A DNA stretch of 64,000 bases. Origin: Cryptococcus deneoformans JEC21 (Eukaryota > Basidiomycota > Tremellomycetes > Tremellales > Cryptococcaceae). Position 1 is the stretch's first letter. Each line of letters opens with the position of its first letter. The notes under the pieces are model-generated. The model made no database searches. It saw only the letters and a list, made by a program, of their open reading frames with translations, and was not told the DNA's origin. Below, in pieces: positions 31,401-42,700 of the stretch. The position numbers and the translations under genes were made by a program. Location of the stretch: NCBI RefSeq assembly GCF_000091045.1, contig NC_006687.1:796001-860000 (forward strand). Direction: 5' to 3'.

Positions 31401-33175
31401 GATTTGAAGGGTATCGCACCGGGGGTGAGGTTGATATGGTGGCGGACCTTTGAGTTGGCATCACAGATCGGTGGGTAATTTGCAACTTCACCAATATTGT
31501 CTGGGAAAATTTCGTGATACTCATGCAGGATTGCTAGGCGGAGGTCCTCATACCCATCAGCGGTCGTCACTGAAGCAACCACGGGGCCAAGGAGGTCAGG
31601 AGCGAGATTGCCTAGCCGAGAAGCACCGCTGAGGAGCCCATGAGAGCAGATGAAATCCAGGCCTAGGATGACTTTATAGCGGGCATGTAGGGGCATGACA
31701 TAACCATGTAGTGCGAAGACTTGATTCTGGATGCATACCTCTACTCCTACACGACATTGTAAAGCTGGACCCCGTGCTCCTCCTGCTAATGATACCACCC
31801 GCCGTTGCTCTGATGGATAAGTTTGGAGTTGGTGGGTGGTGATGAGGGACGGATCAACTAGAGTGACTGTTGCTCCTGTGTCGAAGAGGGTGAGGAAGGG
31901 TGACCCATTAGTGCCTATGCGACATTCGAGAAGGATGGGTGGGACTGACAGCTCCGGCGCAAGGTGTGTGGCTAATACCTTGGCGAACATCTCTCCCTCC
32001 TCCTGCTCAAATTCCGCTTCCTCATGGTCGAAGGTGCTTACAGCAGCGATTGCCGTGGGTTCCTTGCGCTTTGGGCAGTCGGGAGACTTGTGACCGGGTT
32101 GGCGGCAGAGGAAACAACGCTGTTCACTTGCCAGGTGAGCTCGAGCGCGGCGACCAGTACCACCCTTGGGGAGCGGAAGTCGCGGGTTGAGCCATTGAAC
32201 AATGTCAATGGGTGAAGACGCTTCAGGTGAGACAGCAGCGATCGGCGTGCAGGTGAGCGCGATGGGGGCGAAAGCGGACTGGTAGCGAAGGAGTCTGGTG
32301 GCACAGATTTCCATATGCTTGAGAAGTTCAGCTAAACTGGCCTGACGAAGCTGATTCTCACCACCAAAGTCCCGTTCAAGCTCTGCCAAAAGACCAGGTG
32401 TCATGTGGTTTCGCAGCCAGTGTGTAGCGACGTCTTCGGACATGGGGCTGTCGGAATCCTTCAGGAGGGCGAACCACTGTTTGAAATCCATGATGGCCAA
32501 TGGGATTTTGTCAAGTCGGAGGAGCTGGGGTTGAAGAGAATAGATTTTCTTTTCGGTCTCGGATACCCAGCCGAGCGGAAGCATTGCAGACTTGAAAGCT
32601 TTTGCCCAGTCATCAAAGGTGCGACATTGGAGGCCATCACCTTCGAGAAATTGAAGATGGCGGATACCAGTAAGAGACTGGGCGGCGTGGGCGAGCTTGC
32701 GGGCCTCAAAAGCGGTGGGTTCATAGCGGTAACCAGCGGCCATGAGGGTAAAGATGCTGCGAAGCTTCGAGATGTGTTGGTGAATAGCCGCTGCGTCGGC
32801 ATGTTCAGAGAGGACTGGAAAGGAATATTTGGGTTGGGGGAGAGAATCATACATAATAGGAGGATGAGGGGACTCTGATTTGGCAGGTAAGCTGGAAGTG
32901 GCGGGATTGTGCGGAGGGAGGTCGCGCTTCTCGGCCTCGCGTTTGAGAAGACCTCGCATTTGTGCTTGTAGCTCCGCCATTTCGCGCTTGTGCTCCTCTC
33001 TCTCCCGCTTTCTCTCGTCCTCTATCTGTTTGATCTTCCTCTGTAGGGATTCCTTGTCTGTAGGGGGTGTTGTCATTTCGGGGAATGGTGTATCTTGCCG
33101 AAGTCGTGGTTTGGATTGATCTTCAATAGGTGTAATGGTGTCAAAAAAATTTTCTGGTGGCTCAGCAGAGCTCAT
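28475..33175 (-). CDS. Gyp3 gag-pol polyprotein (1566 aa), intact
   Basis: One frame starts ATG at 33175. Residues about 45-95 form a charged coiled-coil-like stretch (KIKQIEDERKREREEHKREM). The capsid region is followed by the knuckle CFLCRQPGHKSPDC. The protease LFDTGATVTLVD has its Asp near residue 432. RT shows KIDLSDAFFQ, VMPQGACNSPATQQ and YVDD (Tyr about 741). RNase H follows with TDASNHGTGAWL. Integrase has HDDVGHFG...CAPCQ, GIDFVGPLP, SDRGSIF and QTDGISEQSNK. The tail VLEVLDIRTRKNTEEVRVRL resembles a divergent chromodomain (inference). All catalytic motifs look intact. Gag and pol share one frame. Confidence 0.95.
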   Translation of the reverse strand: MSSAEPPENFFDTITPIEDQSKPRLRQDTPFPEMTTPPTDKESLQRKIKQIEDERKREREEHKREMAELQAQMRGLLKREAEKRDLPPHNPATSSLPAKSESPHPPIMYDSLPQPKYSFPVLSEHADAAAIHQHISKLRSIFTLMAAGYRYEPTAFEARKLAHAAQSLTGIRHLQFLEGDGLQCRTFDDWAKAFKSAMLPLGWVSETEKKIYSLQPQLLRLDKIPLAIMDFKQWFALLKDSDSPMSEDVATHWLRNHMTPGLLAELERDFGGENQLRQASLAELLKHMEICATRLLRYQSAFAPIALTCTPIAAVSPEASSPIDIVQWLNPRLPLPKGGTGRRARAHLASEQRCFLCRQPGHKSPDCPKRKEPTAIAAVSTFDHEEAEFEQEEGEMFAKVLATHLAPELSVPPILLECRIGTNGSPFLTLFDTGATVTLVDPSLITTHQLQTYPSEQRRVVSLAGGARGPALQCRVGVEVCIQNQVFALHGYVMPLHARYKVILGLDFICSHGLLSGASRLGNLAPDLLGPVVASVTTADGYEDLRLAILHEYHEIFPDNIGEVANYPPICDANSKVRHHINLTPGAIPFKSASYRSPHMWRQQLIEEIQKHREAGRLRPSSSPWAAPAFLVKKENGKFRFICDYRGLNKVTTPDSTPVPNVDDILHRAACGKIFAKIDLSDAFFQTLMHEPDIEKTAITTELGLFEWVVMPQGACNSPATQQRRLNEALRGLLGDSCEAYVDDIIVWAADAEDLDKRLRAVLAALRKSGLVCSPTKSEFFRHKVKFLGHVISANHIGPDPAKLRTIASWPLPQSVKELRSFLGLLQYLRKFIPSLATHTRTLTALLPPTPAAEKAWEKQQRALRKGQSPKDVLSWVWAWSSEATAAFEILKAKVAEISGLRPLDYAAALSGECPIYLFTDASNHGTGAWLGQGPDPDHAFPVAYDSRSLSAAERNYPTHEEELLAIVRALKLWRPLLLDVPIQVQTDHFTLKWFLQQRDLSERQKRWLGILSRFDLRIDHISGVNNFIADALSRLGGVDDEQDGMETAEVSVAVLGLLGQDTSTITKVAQGYAQDQVMGAWLQEEDRAPGVTLENVENGQGVHQVLRWEGRLCVPDTSELREGFIRQCHDDVGHFGVAKTLEMVRRSYYWEGMRQDVVDYVSSCAPCQTSKSTTVKPAGRLHSLPVPQAKFLDIGIDFVGPLPTLQGFDQLIVITDRLTGYVVLIPTTITANAREVARLFYDHWLSKFGCPRSIVSDRGSIFQSGVWRHVTKHIDTKSMLSTSYHPQTDGISEQSNKSVIESLRTLTDIRGHTWADHLQRIAFALNNHVRASTKHTPAELVFGKRLSHVPPLVADTPAKIAEALQFMVPSEDEWEAAARRMRLDEGEARDNLLMAKHRQAVQANKHRRPDPIYKVGDQVLVNTRHVRHEYKSSSGFKNSAKFIPRYDGPYTIVKAFPNQSLYELDVPARANDTARRHVSLLKPYVVSERYHSSSPPLQPQVPAPPRPQVLEVLDIRTRKNTEEVRVRLVGEPALGKWLPRVEVELWDGFKAAWEVYDGPDELLLE

Positions 33176-33198
33176 GCAGTTGAGATTCGCTTAAAAAA

Positions 33199-33227
33199 AG
33201 TGTAACAACCCAGGGGGGGTGTTCACT
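33199..33227 (-). promoter_or_regulatory. U5/leader junction hairpin, Gyp3
   Basis: Sense strand reads AGTG, AACACCC, loop CCCCT, GGGTTGTT, A, CACT and then T7. AACA pairs with TGTT and CCC with GGG, with one bulged T. Confidence 0.5.
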
Positions 33228-33789
33228 GAAAGAGTTCGGCTTGATTTGATTGAAAGAGAGACGGCTGGAACACGACTGTTGTCTAGTCGGTGGCAAGGAA
33301 AGAGGTAGTTGGATTGTCCGGGCGCAGAAGCGGTCTATGAGTTTGCATATGTTTGTTGATCACTGGGCAGAGTGTCAACGAAGCTATAATTAAAGCACTC
33401 AAAAGAACTACAGCAGGTCGCGGACAACCAAAGGAAAAGGGCTCTCTTTCTAAAGATAAAGAAGAAGTTACAAGCATACCTGGGCAGAGTGTCAACGAAG
33501 CTATAATTACTAAAGTCCGCCCAGTTAGCATAAAACCACATTCCAAGTAGGAAGTGGGACTCACAAGCACTCAAAAGAACTACAGCAGGTCGCGGACAAC
33601 CAAAGGAAAAGGGCTCTCTTTCTAAAGATAAAGAAGAGAGGCTTTTCCTTGCTGCAAATTCCTTTGAGGCCTGTGAGGAGCGTGCAAAATAAACGGAATC
33701 AAAATAAGAGAAAAGCGGCAGCAAATCTATGTATGAAGTGAAACAGACCTTGGGATCATAATGACCGTGTTTGGCATGCATGCCTTACA
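33201..33789 (-). repeat. Gyp3 5' LTR (589 bp)
   Basis: It has the same length and structure as 27730-28318. It ends (plus view) in the palindrome GGCATGCATGCC followed by TTACA. Confidence 0.94.
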
Positions 33790-34105
33790 AAGGAGAACTA
33801 TAACTATGTACCAATATATATATATATATATATGAATGTATGAGGAAACAAACAGAAGTCCATCGAAAAAAGGGGCAGAGATCCGGCGAAGTCCGCTGCC
33901 GCGTTTCGGAAGCAATTTGCCGGCCCTATGCATGAGAATAAATATCATGCATAGGATAAGGCCGGACAGAGCTCGATGCCGCGTTTCGGCGAAGTCCGAA
34001 AGACGCGTTTCGGCATCAAATCTCACCTACCAACATCGACCAATGCATAGGGATAAATCCTATCATATGGTGAGAACGAGTGGTGGTAAGGGCTCTGCAC
34101 TTACA
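33790..34105 (-). repeat. Gyp5 3' LTR fragment (316 bp)
   Basis: It matches 39374-39689 and includes the (TA)n run and the GCGTTTCGG words, but lacks the U5 end and the GCGTTCG cluster. Confidence 0.92.
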
Positions 34106-34464
34106 CTCTCCCCCGCCCAGATGAGAGCCAGGGGAAGACTCGACCAGATCAAAGAGATAAGGAAAGAATTAAGAGGTAAGGCAAAGGAACGTAAAATTGA
34201 AAAGAAGGGAATAGGGGCAAAAGAACGAACGATCACCAGGCCGTGGGGACTGCCAGCGCCCCCCTGTCAACACGTTACTTTCCAAATCCATCCACGTTGG
34301 AAGGACTGGGCAGGAGAACACTCTGTGAGAAAGTCCTGTTAATTTAGTCTTGCTGAGCGCAAGCCAGGGAAAAAAAACCAATAATGGCCAAAAAACCCAC
34401 AGAGAAACACAAACAGCCCCCAGACACTAATACAAAGGAAAACAGGAGCAAACAGGAAGGGGAC
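34106..34464 (-). other. Gyp5 3' untranslated region
   Basis: Noncoding interval between the pol stop and the 3' LTR, similar to 8506-8874 of Gyp1. It begins (plus view) with CTCTCCCCC, the polypurine tract complement. Confidence 0.75.
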
Positions 34465-37400
34465 TCACAAGGCCAGTTCGTCGTCGCCTATATATTCATC
34501 ATATAAGGCCCGGAAACCATCGTGTGTACGCAAGTCGTCGAGATTCCTCCATTGACCATTAGGACCGTCGCCGCTGAGTACTACCCGGAGTTGTCTATGA
34601 CCGCGATACACTCGATCATCCAGGATTTGAAGAATGCTGCGACGTCCAGTGTCCGATTGGTGGGTTACCGGTGATGTTTGATGAAACCTAGGCGATGACA
34701 GATAAGGCTTAAGGAGATGACCATGGAATTTTGGGTATGTCCGGTCATTCATGTGAAGACGGTAAACTGAGAGGGCGGGGTTAGCTTCTTGTACCTGGTA
34801 AGGCCCCTGGAAGCGGGGGAAGAACTTAGCAGCGCGATATTCCCCGTCTCCAGCACGAAATTCCTTCAACCTATTTCGTGTATCCAACCACACCCAATCC
34901 CCAACCTTGTAGACTACTTCCGGACGGCGATGGCGATTGGCCTGGACGGCCATACGATGTTTCGCCAAAATGAGGTTATCGCGGGCGTCGGCGAGCGAGA
35001 GGTCAGTGCGATCCGCAGCGAGAGTCCATTCAGCCCGCGTAGGAAGAGACGCCTGGATGAAGGAGGGAGGTCGGGGAAGGCTTGGAAGGGTACGTAGTCG
35101 GCGACCAAAGACCAGTTGTGCCGGAGAGAAACCTGTGGAACGTCTGACAGTATTATTCATGGCTTGGGAAACACGAGGAAGGTACTTAGCCCAAGATTTG
35201 CCATGTCGGTCCACCCAGCTACGAAGGAGTTGAACTACCGTCTTGTTCGTATGCTCCGAGGCGCCGTCGGTTTGCGGATGGAAAGCCGTGGACATTTTGA
35301 GCTTGACGTTCTGCTGCTCCCAGAGGGTCGTCCAAAATCGTGAGGTAAATAGTGTATTGCGATCGGACATAATAGAGAGCGGGAGGCCATAGCGAGAAAC
35401 CCATCTGTCCCAAACCAAGATAGCGAGGTCGCGAGCGTTAATACTGGTAGAACACGGAACCAATTCAATGAACCCGGTTAGTCTATCCGTGATCGTGAGA
35501 AGATAGTCATGTCCGCCGGAAGAAGGGAGTGGTCCTACAAAATCGATAGCGATATCATCGAATTTATCGCGTGGGACCGGAAGCGGATGCAAGGGGCCAG
35601 CCGGCTTCATCGTGGGTGCGTTCGCCTGTTGACATAAATGGCACACACGGACAAACTCACGAACATCCTTGGACATTGTCTCCCAAAAGTATCCACTCCT
35701 AAGTACCTCCATGGTTTTCTCCACTCCCAGATGCCCAGCAGTGCCTTCATGGGCTTGCCGCATAAGTTCCTCACGAAGTGTATTAACGTCCGGAATGCAT
35801 AAGCGGTTGTCAACGAGGAGAAGTCGGTGGGTATCATGATCATGGAAGGTAACACCTGGAGCAGTAGACGGATCAGCAAGCCATTCTTTGAATAATACAT
35901 CACCTTGATAACCCTGCGCAATCGCGCGAAGGGTGTCCGGATCCAAAGTGGGCTCGTATGTCATTGTGGCATGAACTGAAACCGGTGATTGATCCAGAGA
36001 GGGGTCGGCAGGTTCGGCGGCGTCCGAAGGAGCATGACGAGAGAGGTAATCGGCGAGAGTATTGAACTCCCCTTTGATATATTCGATGCGGAGGTCGAAA
36101 TCCTTCAGAGTACTCAGCCACCGAAGCTGACAGGGAGAGAGATTACGTTGACCTAGGAACCATTGAAGGGTAAAGTGATCGCAGTAGACGTGGACTGGAA
36201 TGCCGTATAGCAGAGGGCGCCAATGATCGAGGGCATTAATAATCGCCAGCAGCTCACGGTCGTGTACCGGATAGTTCCGTTGTGCACTATTGAAGGTGCG
36301 CGAATCGTAGGCCACGGGCTGGGCGGACTCCCGAGAGGTACCGACACCAATCCAAGCGCCAGTACCTGTGTTGGAAGCGTCGGTGAATAGGAAAACCTGC
36401 TGCTTTCCCGCTTTGACAGCATCATAATCGATAACGGCAAGACAGGGGACAGTACTCACCGCGCGTCGAGTTGCTTCAAAGGCCGCCTTCTCCGCAGGGC
36501 CGAACGACCATCTCCAACCAGTCCATCCCTCGGGGAGGTGTCCCTTATGCATCTTGACAGCCTTGTAGTAAGCTTTCTCAGCCGCCGCATTCGGAGGAAG
36601 AGTGGCGTGAAGCACGGCGGTGTGGTCGGCCAGGTTGGGTACGAAATCGCGAAGGTAGTTAACGAGACCAAGGAACGAGTGGAGTTGGTGAGAATTGACC
36701 GGGAGGGGGAACTGCTCGACGCGTGCGATTTTGGCGGGGTCAGGCAGAATCTGTCCGGGGCGGATGATGTGGCCTAAGAACGCTACTTCGTCGAGGAACA
36801 GCTTTGACTTCTCACGCGAGCAGCGAAGACCACTTCGACGTAGGGCGGAAAGAACACTCACAATATTATCATGCAGGTCCTTTGCATCCTTCCCCCAGAT
36901 GATGATATCGTCCACGTAAGCCTCGCAACATTCCCCAGTTAAACCTTGTAACGCCTCATTAATGCGACGCTGTTGAGCGGCCGGTGCGTTCCGGATCCCT
37001 TGAGGCATTACCACCCACTCTAGGAGACCGAGAGGAGTGGTGATAGCGGTTTTCGGGATGTCCTCCTCCTTCATTAGCGTCTGGAAAAAAGGCATCCTTA
37101 CAGTCAAGTTTTGCGAAAATCTTGCCCTTCCTGGCGGCACGGTGGAGGATATCCTGGACATTCCCCATAGGGTACATGTCAGGGACCGTGACATTGTTCA
37201 GAGCGCGGAAATCACAGACCATTCTGAATTTGCCATTACCTTTGGACACGAGGAACGCCGGGGAGGCCCAAGGGGAACTGGAATAGCGAAGACGACCTGC
37301 ATTCAGATGCTCTAACAGCATCTCGCGGAAACGAGGGAGCAGGGCTTCGGGTACGCGGTAAGGCGCCGAGTGTTTGGGAGTGGCGCCATGTTTGAGATTA

Positions 37401-39157
37401 ATTTCGAAACGGATACCCGATCTGGTCTTTGATATGGTGGGGAAGTTTCGCACGTCGCCTAGGTCATCACAAAAGACATCATGAAACTCGGCCTGGAGAC
37501 GACGCAGGACGTCTGTCAGACTGTGAGAATCTGCGGCCGCGGTCGCCTGCGGAGTTGCCGGGTGGATCTCCGTGTGGTGTAGCCTAGTAGCGGAGACAAG
37601 CTCCGAAGGGGACGCGTCATCCTTTCGCAGTCCTAACGCAGATAGGTTCGCGCCTCCAGCCTCCAATAGGTGAACGAGGGAGGTTGTATCCGCCAATAAA
37701 CCGTGCCGAGCAAGGAAGTTAAGCCCTAAGATACCATCATACGTTCCGTGCAAATCCATCACCACACCGTTTATTTGATACATCCTGTCGCCTAGAGAAA
37801 ACGAGCCGATAACCGTATCAGTGACTATGGGACCCGCCTTTCCGCCAGCTAACCTAACTCTCATCCGTATGGCACCTGTCTTCACCGACCATCCCAGCCT
37901 CGCTGCCAGCTTTGGATCCACGAAGGTCGTGGACGCCCCTGTGTCGATTAGGAGCCTAATGAGACGAGCTGGCCAGAGGTCATCAGCCGGGATCGGAACG
38001 GATATAGCAAGAAGAGGGTGGAAAAGGGCGTACGAAGAGTCTTGAATAGGTTCGGCGGCTGACGGAATAGTTTGCGCAAGAGTGAGGTACGCCGAAGTGG
38101 TATCCCCAGCAGTTAACTCGGTCTCCAGCTGATTCACCTTAGGCTGAGTATGGTGCGTATGACTGGGGCATTGTGGGTGTTGGTGACCAATCTTGCGGCA
38201 GTCGAAACAACGGTTCTCTTGGCGGAATACATTACGAATGTACCGACCGGCTGGCGAACGATAATAAGGGAGCGGGTGGGCGGGATCATAATAGTAATTG
38301 ACCGGCTGAGGAAGTTGAGCAGAGTCCGAGGATCGAGAGGCGGAAGAAGCAGGAGTCTTAATAGAGCGCGGTACGTGTTGAGAGGCTGCATCTTCATGTG
38401 CGATTCGTTCAATATGATTGCTAATCAACACACGTAGACCATCCAAATCGTTCGTGTGAAATCCGGGCTCATCCACTAGGCGGAGAAAAAGGCGCTCGGG
38501 ACAAGCAGCACGGTAAAGGCGAGCAATTTCGTGGTCGAGGGGATAGTGGTGGGTACCGTGAAGATGGCTGCGATGAAGAATAACAGCATCGTCGAATTTT
38601 CGCCACGCCTCGGGAGAAATCTCTTGAAGTGAGAGACGGAATAAGGTACGAGACTCCCAATACTCCCAGTGTGAAGGCATGGCCTTAGCTTTGAAAGCAA
38701 CTGACCAGTCTTGCCAAGTACTCCTCCCATCCTCCTCCATACGGCGGCCCTCGTGTTCGACCCAACCAACTAAGCCAGCACAGTCTATCGAATTATTGGC
38801 CAACTCAATTACAGTAATTCGCCTTCGCGCCTCAAGCTCCTCATCATCAGAAGGAGTCAATAAGCCGTTTGTTCGAAGTAGTTGTTGTAGGCGACGAAGA
38901 TGAGTCAATACGCTGTCTGCATTCCCCAGGGGACCTTGGAAACGGGGAATGTCTGAGGGCTTAGGTAGAGGAAGACCCCGAGGATTGTACCGATCTTTAA
39001 CCGTTGACTGTTTTTGTTGTTTGAGCAGTAACTCGGTAAGGAGTGCGAGTGTGTCGTCCTGCTTCTGGGCACAGCCAACAAGGCACTCCAAAAGCGCTGC
39101 AGTAGGGGATTCGGAAGGTGAGTCCTCCACTGCTCCTTTAGTGGGTTTCGGCGGCAT
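34465..39157 (-). pseudogene. Gyp5 gag-pol with one frameshift in RT
   Basis: It starts MPPKPTKGAV at 39157. Gag is followed by the knuckle CFDCRKIGHQHPQC and protease LIDTGASTTFVD, then RT up to KLDCKDAFF. There Gyp1 has five A residues (plus view, TTGGAAAAAGG) and Gyp5 has six (CTGGAAAAAAGG, about 37083-37090). This shifts the frame; the continuation is open down to 34465 (RT YVDDIIIWG, RNase H, integrase SDRNTLF and QTDGASEHTNK, chromodomain-like tail). It is otherwise intact, so a single homopolymer indel, real or a sequencing error, separates it from a full polyprotein. Confidence 0.92.
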
Positions 39158-39199
39158 CGTAGATATTGCGATTCGTGGGAAAGGCTAGTTTGAAAAAAA

Positions 39200-39225
39200 A
39201 GTGTAGGCACTGTGGGTGCCTCACT
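39200..39225 (-). promoter_or_regulatory. U5/leader junction hairpin, Gyp5
   Basis: Sense strand reads AGTG, AGGCAC, CCACA, GTGCCT, A, CACT and then T8. Confidence 0.6.
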
Positions 39226-39689
39226 GCGTTCGGACAGGGTTCGTTGAGCGTTCGAAGGGGAAATGAGGTTCGAGAAAGCGTTCGAGGAGAGCGTTCGTAG
39301 AGGTGTAAGATAGTTATAGTTGTCTGAATGGACGCAAACTAGCACGGGAATATGCATTAAGTTTGCTAGGTAAAAGGAGAACTATAACTATGTACCAATA
39401 TATATATATATATATATGAATGTATGAGGAAACAAACAGAAGTCCATCGAAAAAAGGGGCAGAGATCCGGCGAAGTCCGCTGCCGCGTTTCGGAAGCAAT
39501 TTGCCGGCCCTATGCATGAGAATAAATATCATGCATAGGATAAGGCCGGACAGAGCTCGATGCCGCGTTTCGGCGAAGTCCGAAAGACGCGTTTCGGCAT
39601 CAAATCTCACCTACCAACATCGACCAATGCATAGGGATAAATCCTATCATATGGTGAGAACGAGTGGTGGTAAGGGCTCTGCACTTACA
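39202..39689 (-). repeat. Gyp5 5' LTR (488 bp)
   Basis: Plus view TGTAGGCACTG to CTCTGCACTTACA. It carries four GCGTTCG words near its U5 end and a (TA)n run near 39400. Confidence 0.93.
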
Positions 39690-39726
39690 ATACAGCTCAC
39701 GACGGAGTGTGGCCATGTCGGGACCG

Positions 39727-42700
39727 TTAACCCTGGGTGAACATCTGAGGAACATCGGTAGTAACGTCCAGTACGTCGAGATGTAGCTCATCTTCGCCAA
39801 TAAAGTCTTCCCAAGCCTCCTGCCAACCTGCATAGTCCTGCGCTGTATCGCGACTGAGCCACCGAGCCTTGGGGCCTTCACCGGCGAGGCGGGCGCGCAC
39901 TTGGTAAACCTTTGGATGATTTCCCTTGGGGGTGAGGGTGCGGTCTTCAAGGATTTGGAGGATGCGTGGCGAGGAAACTGCCGGGCGGTCGAGTAGGCGA
40001 GGAACCGCGTGCTGGTGATACTGTTCGGACTCCCGGTATGGCTTGAGGCGCGAAACATGGCGGCGAGGCGTCGACTGTGTTGAGGTGACGGGGACATCCA
40101 ATTCATAGAGTGATTGCTCAGGAAAGGCCTGGAGGATGGTGAAGGGGCCTTCCCAGCGGGGCATGAACTTCGCAGAACGGTTAGTGGCGGTCTTATATTC
40201 GTGACGGAACTCAGCTGTGTTCAAGTAGACTTTGTCTCCCGGGTGGTAAACAGGGTCCGGCCGACGATGTTTGTTGGCTTGAACACTTTGCCGATGCTTA
40301 GCGAGAAGCAGTTCGTCACGAGCGATGCCCTCTTCGAGGGCCATGCGTTGGGCAGCGAGATCCCATTCGGAAGCCGTAGGTTGAGCGAGGGACGGATCCG
40401 TAGCTGATGTTGAGGGGAGGAGCGGCGGAGTGAGTGACAGGCGTTTTCCGAAAACGAGCTCGGCGGGGGTGTGGTGGGTTGAGCGTCGGATGGTGTTGTT
40501 CATTGCGAAGGCGACCCGCTGTAGGTTAGCTGCCCAATTTCGGCCTTGGTCGTCAGTCCAGGTGCGCAGGATCTGAATGACTGTCTTGTTAGATCGTTCT
40601 GATATACCATCGGTCTGGGGGTGATATGCTGTGTGTAAGTGCAGAGCACTATACTCATTTATTCTCTATGCATGCAGTCTTTGTGCATGCATCCTCCTAT
40701 GCATATTGCATATGCAGGAATTTATGCATTGCATTTACATGCAGGAATTTATGCAGTGCATTTACATGCATGCATTCCCATGTATAAGCTGTATGAATAT
40801 TCAGCTATATTTGTTGTGTATGTATTCATCCAGATTATGTAACATTCCAGGTGTATAATGTTACATTTGAAATACTTAGTAATGACGTGGCATTTGATGT
40901 GTGTAACTTTACTTTCTGACACACAGTTGGTACTTAGTAAAATAGTAGTCGCATATTGTTGTAGTTCTTCAATACTCAATCCACATGTATTACAACCAGT
41001 GCATGTTTTGCTAGTCAACTACACACTATACTACTACGACACTCAGTGAGACACCCAGTGTCTACACTGTGGACATCTTTAGCTTAGTGCCCAGGAGGGA
41101 ATTCAACCGACGCCATGACGCAGCAGTGAATAACTTATCACGGTCTGAGACGATGGATTGTGGTACCCCATATTTAGAAACCCAGTGGTCGTAGTAGAGT
41201 TGAGCGAAAGCGGAGGACGTGAGCGTCGTGACTGTTGGTATGAGAGCGACCCAACCGGTGAGGCGATCGGTAATGACGATGAGATAGTCGAAGCTGTGTG
41301 ATTGCGGTAGTGGCCCCACGAAGTCTATGCCTATGTCGGAGAATTTGGCGGGAGGAACTGGTAATGAGTGTAGTAGTCTGGGAGGTTTTGTGGTGGTAGC
41401 TTTGGATGTCTGACAGGCTGGGCAAGTGCTGACAAAGTCCTTTACGTCACTAGCCATACCATCCCAGAAGTACTTACAACGCAATAGTTCAAGTGTTTTC
41501 TCCACCCCGAAATGGCCCATCGCATCGTGACATTCCTGTAGGCACTGTTCTCGCAAGGTGAGTACGTCGGGAATGCAGAGCTGGTCCTCATATGTCAGCA
41601 CCGTTCTGACCCCCCGTGCTCCGTTGACTTCGGTAGTGCGGACACCTGGAGGGCAGCGGTCCACTTCCCTCCAAATACTCATTACCGGGTCCTGCCCATA
41701 CCCGTCAGCCACTTCATCCAGGAAAGTTGCGTTTGGTGAGAGAACCATCATGGTGAGGGCGTTGACGTGGGCGTCGGAGTTGCGGAGCCGGGAGAAAGCG
41801 TCGGCGATGACATTAGTGGCCCCTGGAATGTGGGAAATCTGGAGGTCGTAATCGGCGAGTACTAGTAGCCACCGCTTCTGACGTTCGGACAGATTTGGTT
41901 GTTGAAAGAACCACTTGAGAGTCGCATGGTCCGTCATGACGTGCACCGGGACGCCGAGAAGTAGAGGCCGCCACTCTTTGAGGGCGTGGATGATGGCGCA
42001 TAACTCTTTTTCGTGTACCGGATAATTTCGTTCGGCGGCGGTGAGAGAGCGGGAATCGTAGGCGATAGGTTGAGCGTTGTCGGGGGATAAACCCGTGCCC
42101 AACCAGGCGCCGAGGCCGGTATTGCTTGCGTCGGTGAAAAGGTAGAGATTGGTTTGACCTGCGAGGATAGCTTCATGGGAAAGAGGGGACAGACCTGTGA
42201 TACGTGCCACCATTTCCTTCAGCGCCTCAAACGCATCTTGCGCCGACGTTGTCCACTTCCATACCCAACTCAGTGATTCTAATCGCTCGGCTGGGAGGCC
42301 CTTAGCTAGTTGACGTTTACGGGATTCATACGCTTTCTCTGCTGTCTTGTTCGGAGGGAGAAGAGCCGTGAGAACGGATGTCTTGGTGGCGATGTGTGGG
42401 ATGAATTTGCGTAAATACTGGAGAAGGCCAAGAAAAGATCGGAGGTCTTTCACACAACCGGGAGATGGCCATGCGCGTAGTGCTTCGACTTTCTTCGGAT
42501 CTGGCCCAATGTGATTGGGGGAGATTACGTGGCCCAGGAAGGATACTGAGTCGACGAAAAATTTCGACTTGCTAGGCGAGCAAACAAACCCGCTGTTACG
42601 TAAAGCCGTGAGAACCGCACGGATATTTTTCGCTAAGTCAGAGTCGGTCGCGCCCCAAATGATGATATCATCGACATAAGCTTCACAACAAACGCTGATG

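Larger units (their letters stand above)
27730..33789 (-). mobile_element. Gyp3, apparently complete Ty3/gypsy element (6060 bp)
   Basis: It has two 589-bp LTRs (27730-28318 and 33201-33789), a single intact gag-pol frame and a polypurine tract AGGAAGGGGAGGG (minus; 28319-28331). Few LTR differences are visible (for example GGGGGG A versus GGGGGGG near the end, and GATTCGATTTG versus GATTTGATTG). Flanks differ: CATCT in Gyp4-C on the left, AAGGA inside a Gyp5 LTR on the right. The element is structurally the best candidate for autonomy among the gypsy copies. Confidence 0.94.
33790..39689 (-). mobile_element. Gyp5, Ty3/gypsy element with truncated 3' LTR
   Basis: The 5' LTR is 39202-39689 (488 bp). 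The 3' LTR is reduced to 33790-34105 (316 bp) because Gyp3 abuts its interior. The polypurine tract (minus GGGGGAGAG) is inside the 3' LTR boundary at 34106. Gag-pol has one frameshift. The right flank is ATACA within the Gyp4-B 3' region. It is related to Gyp1 by LTR ends and by most of pol. Confidence 0.92.
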
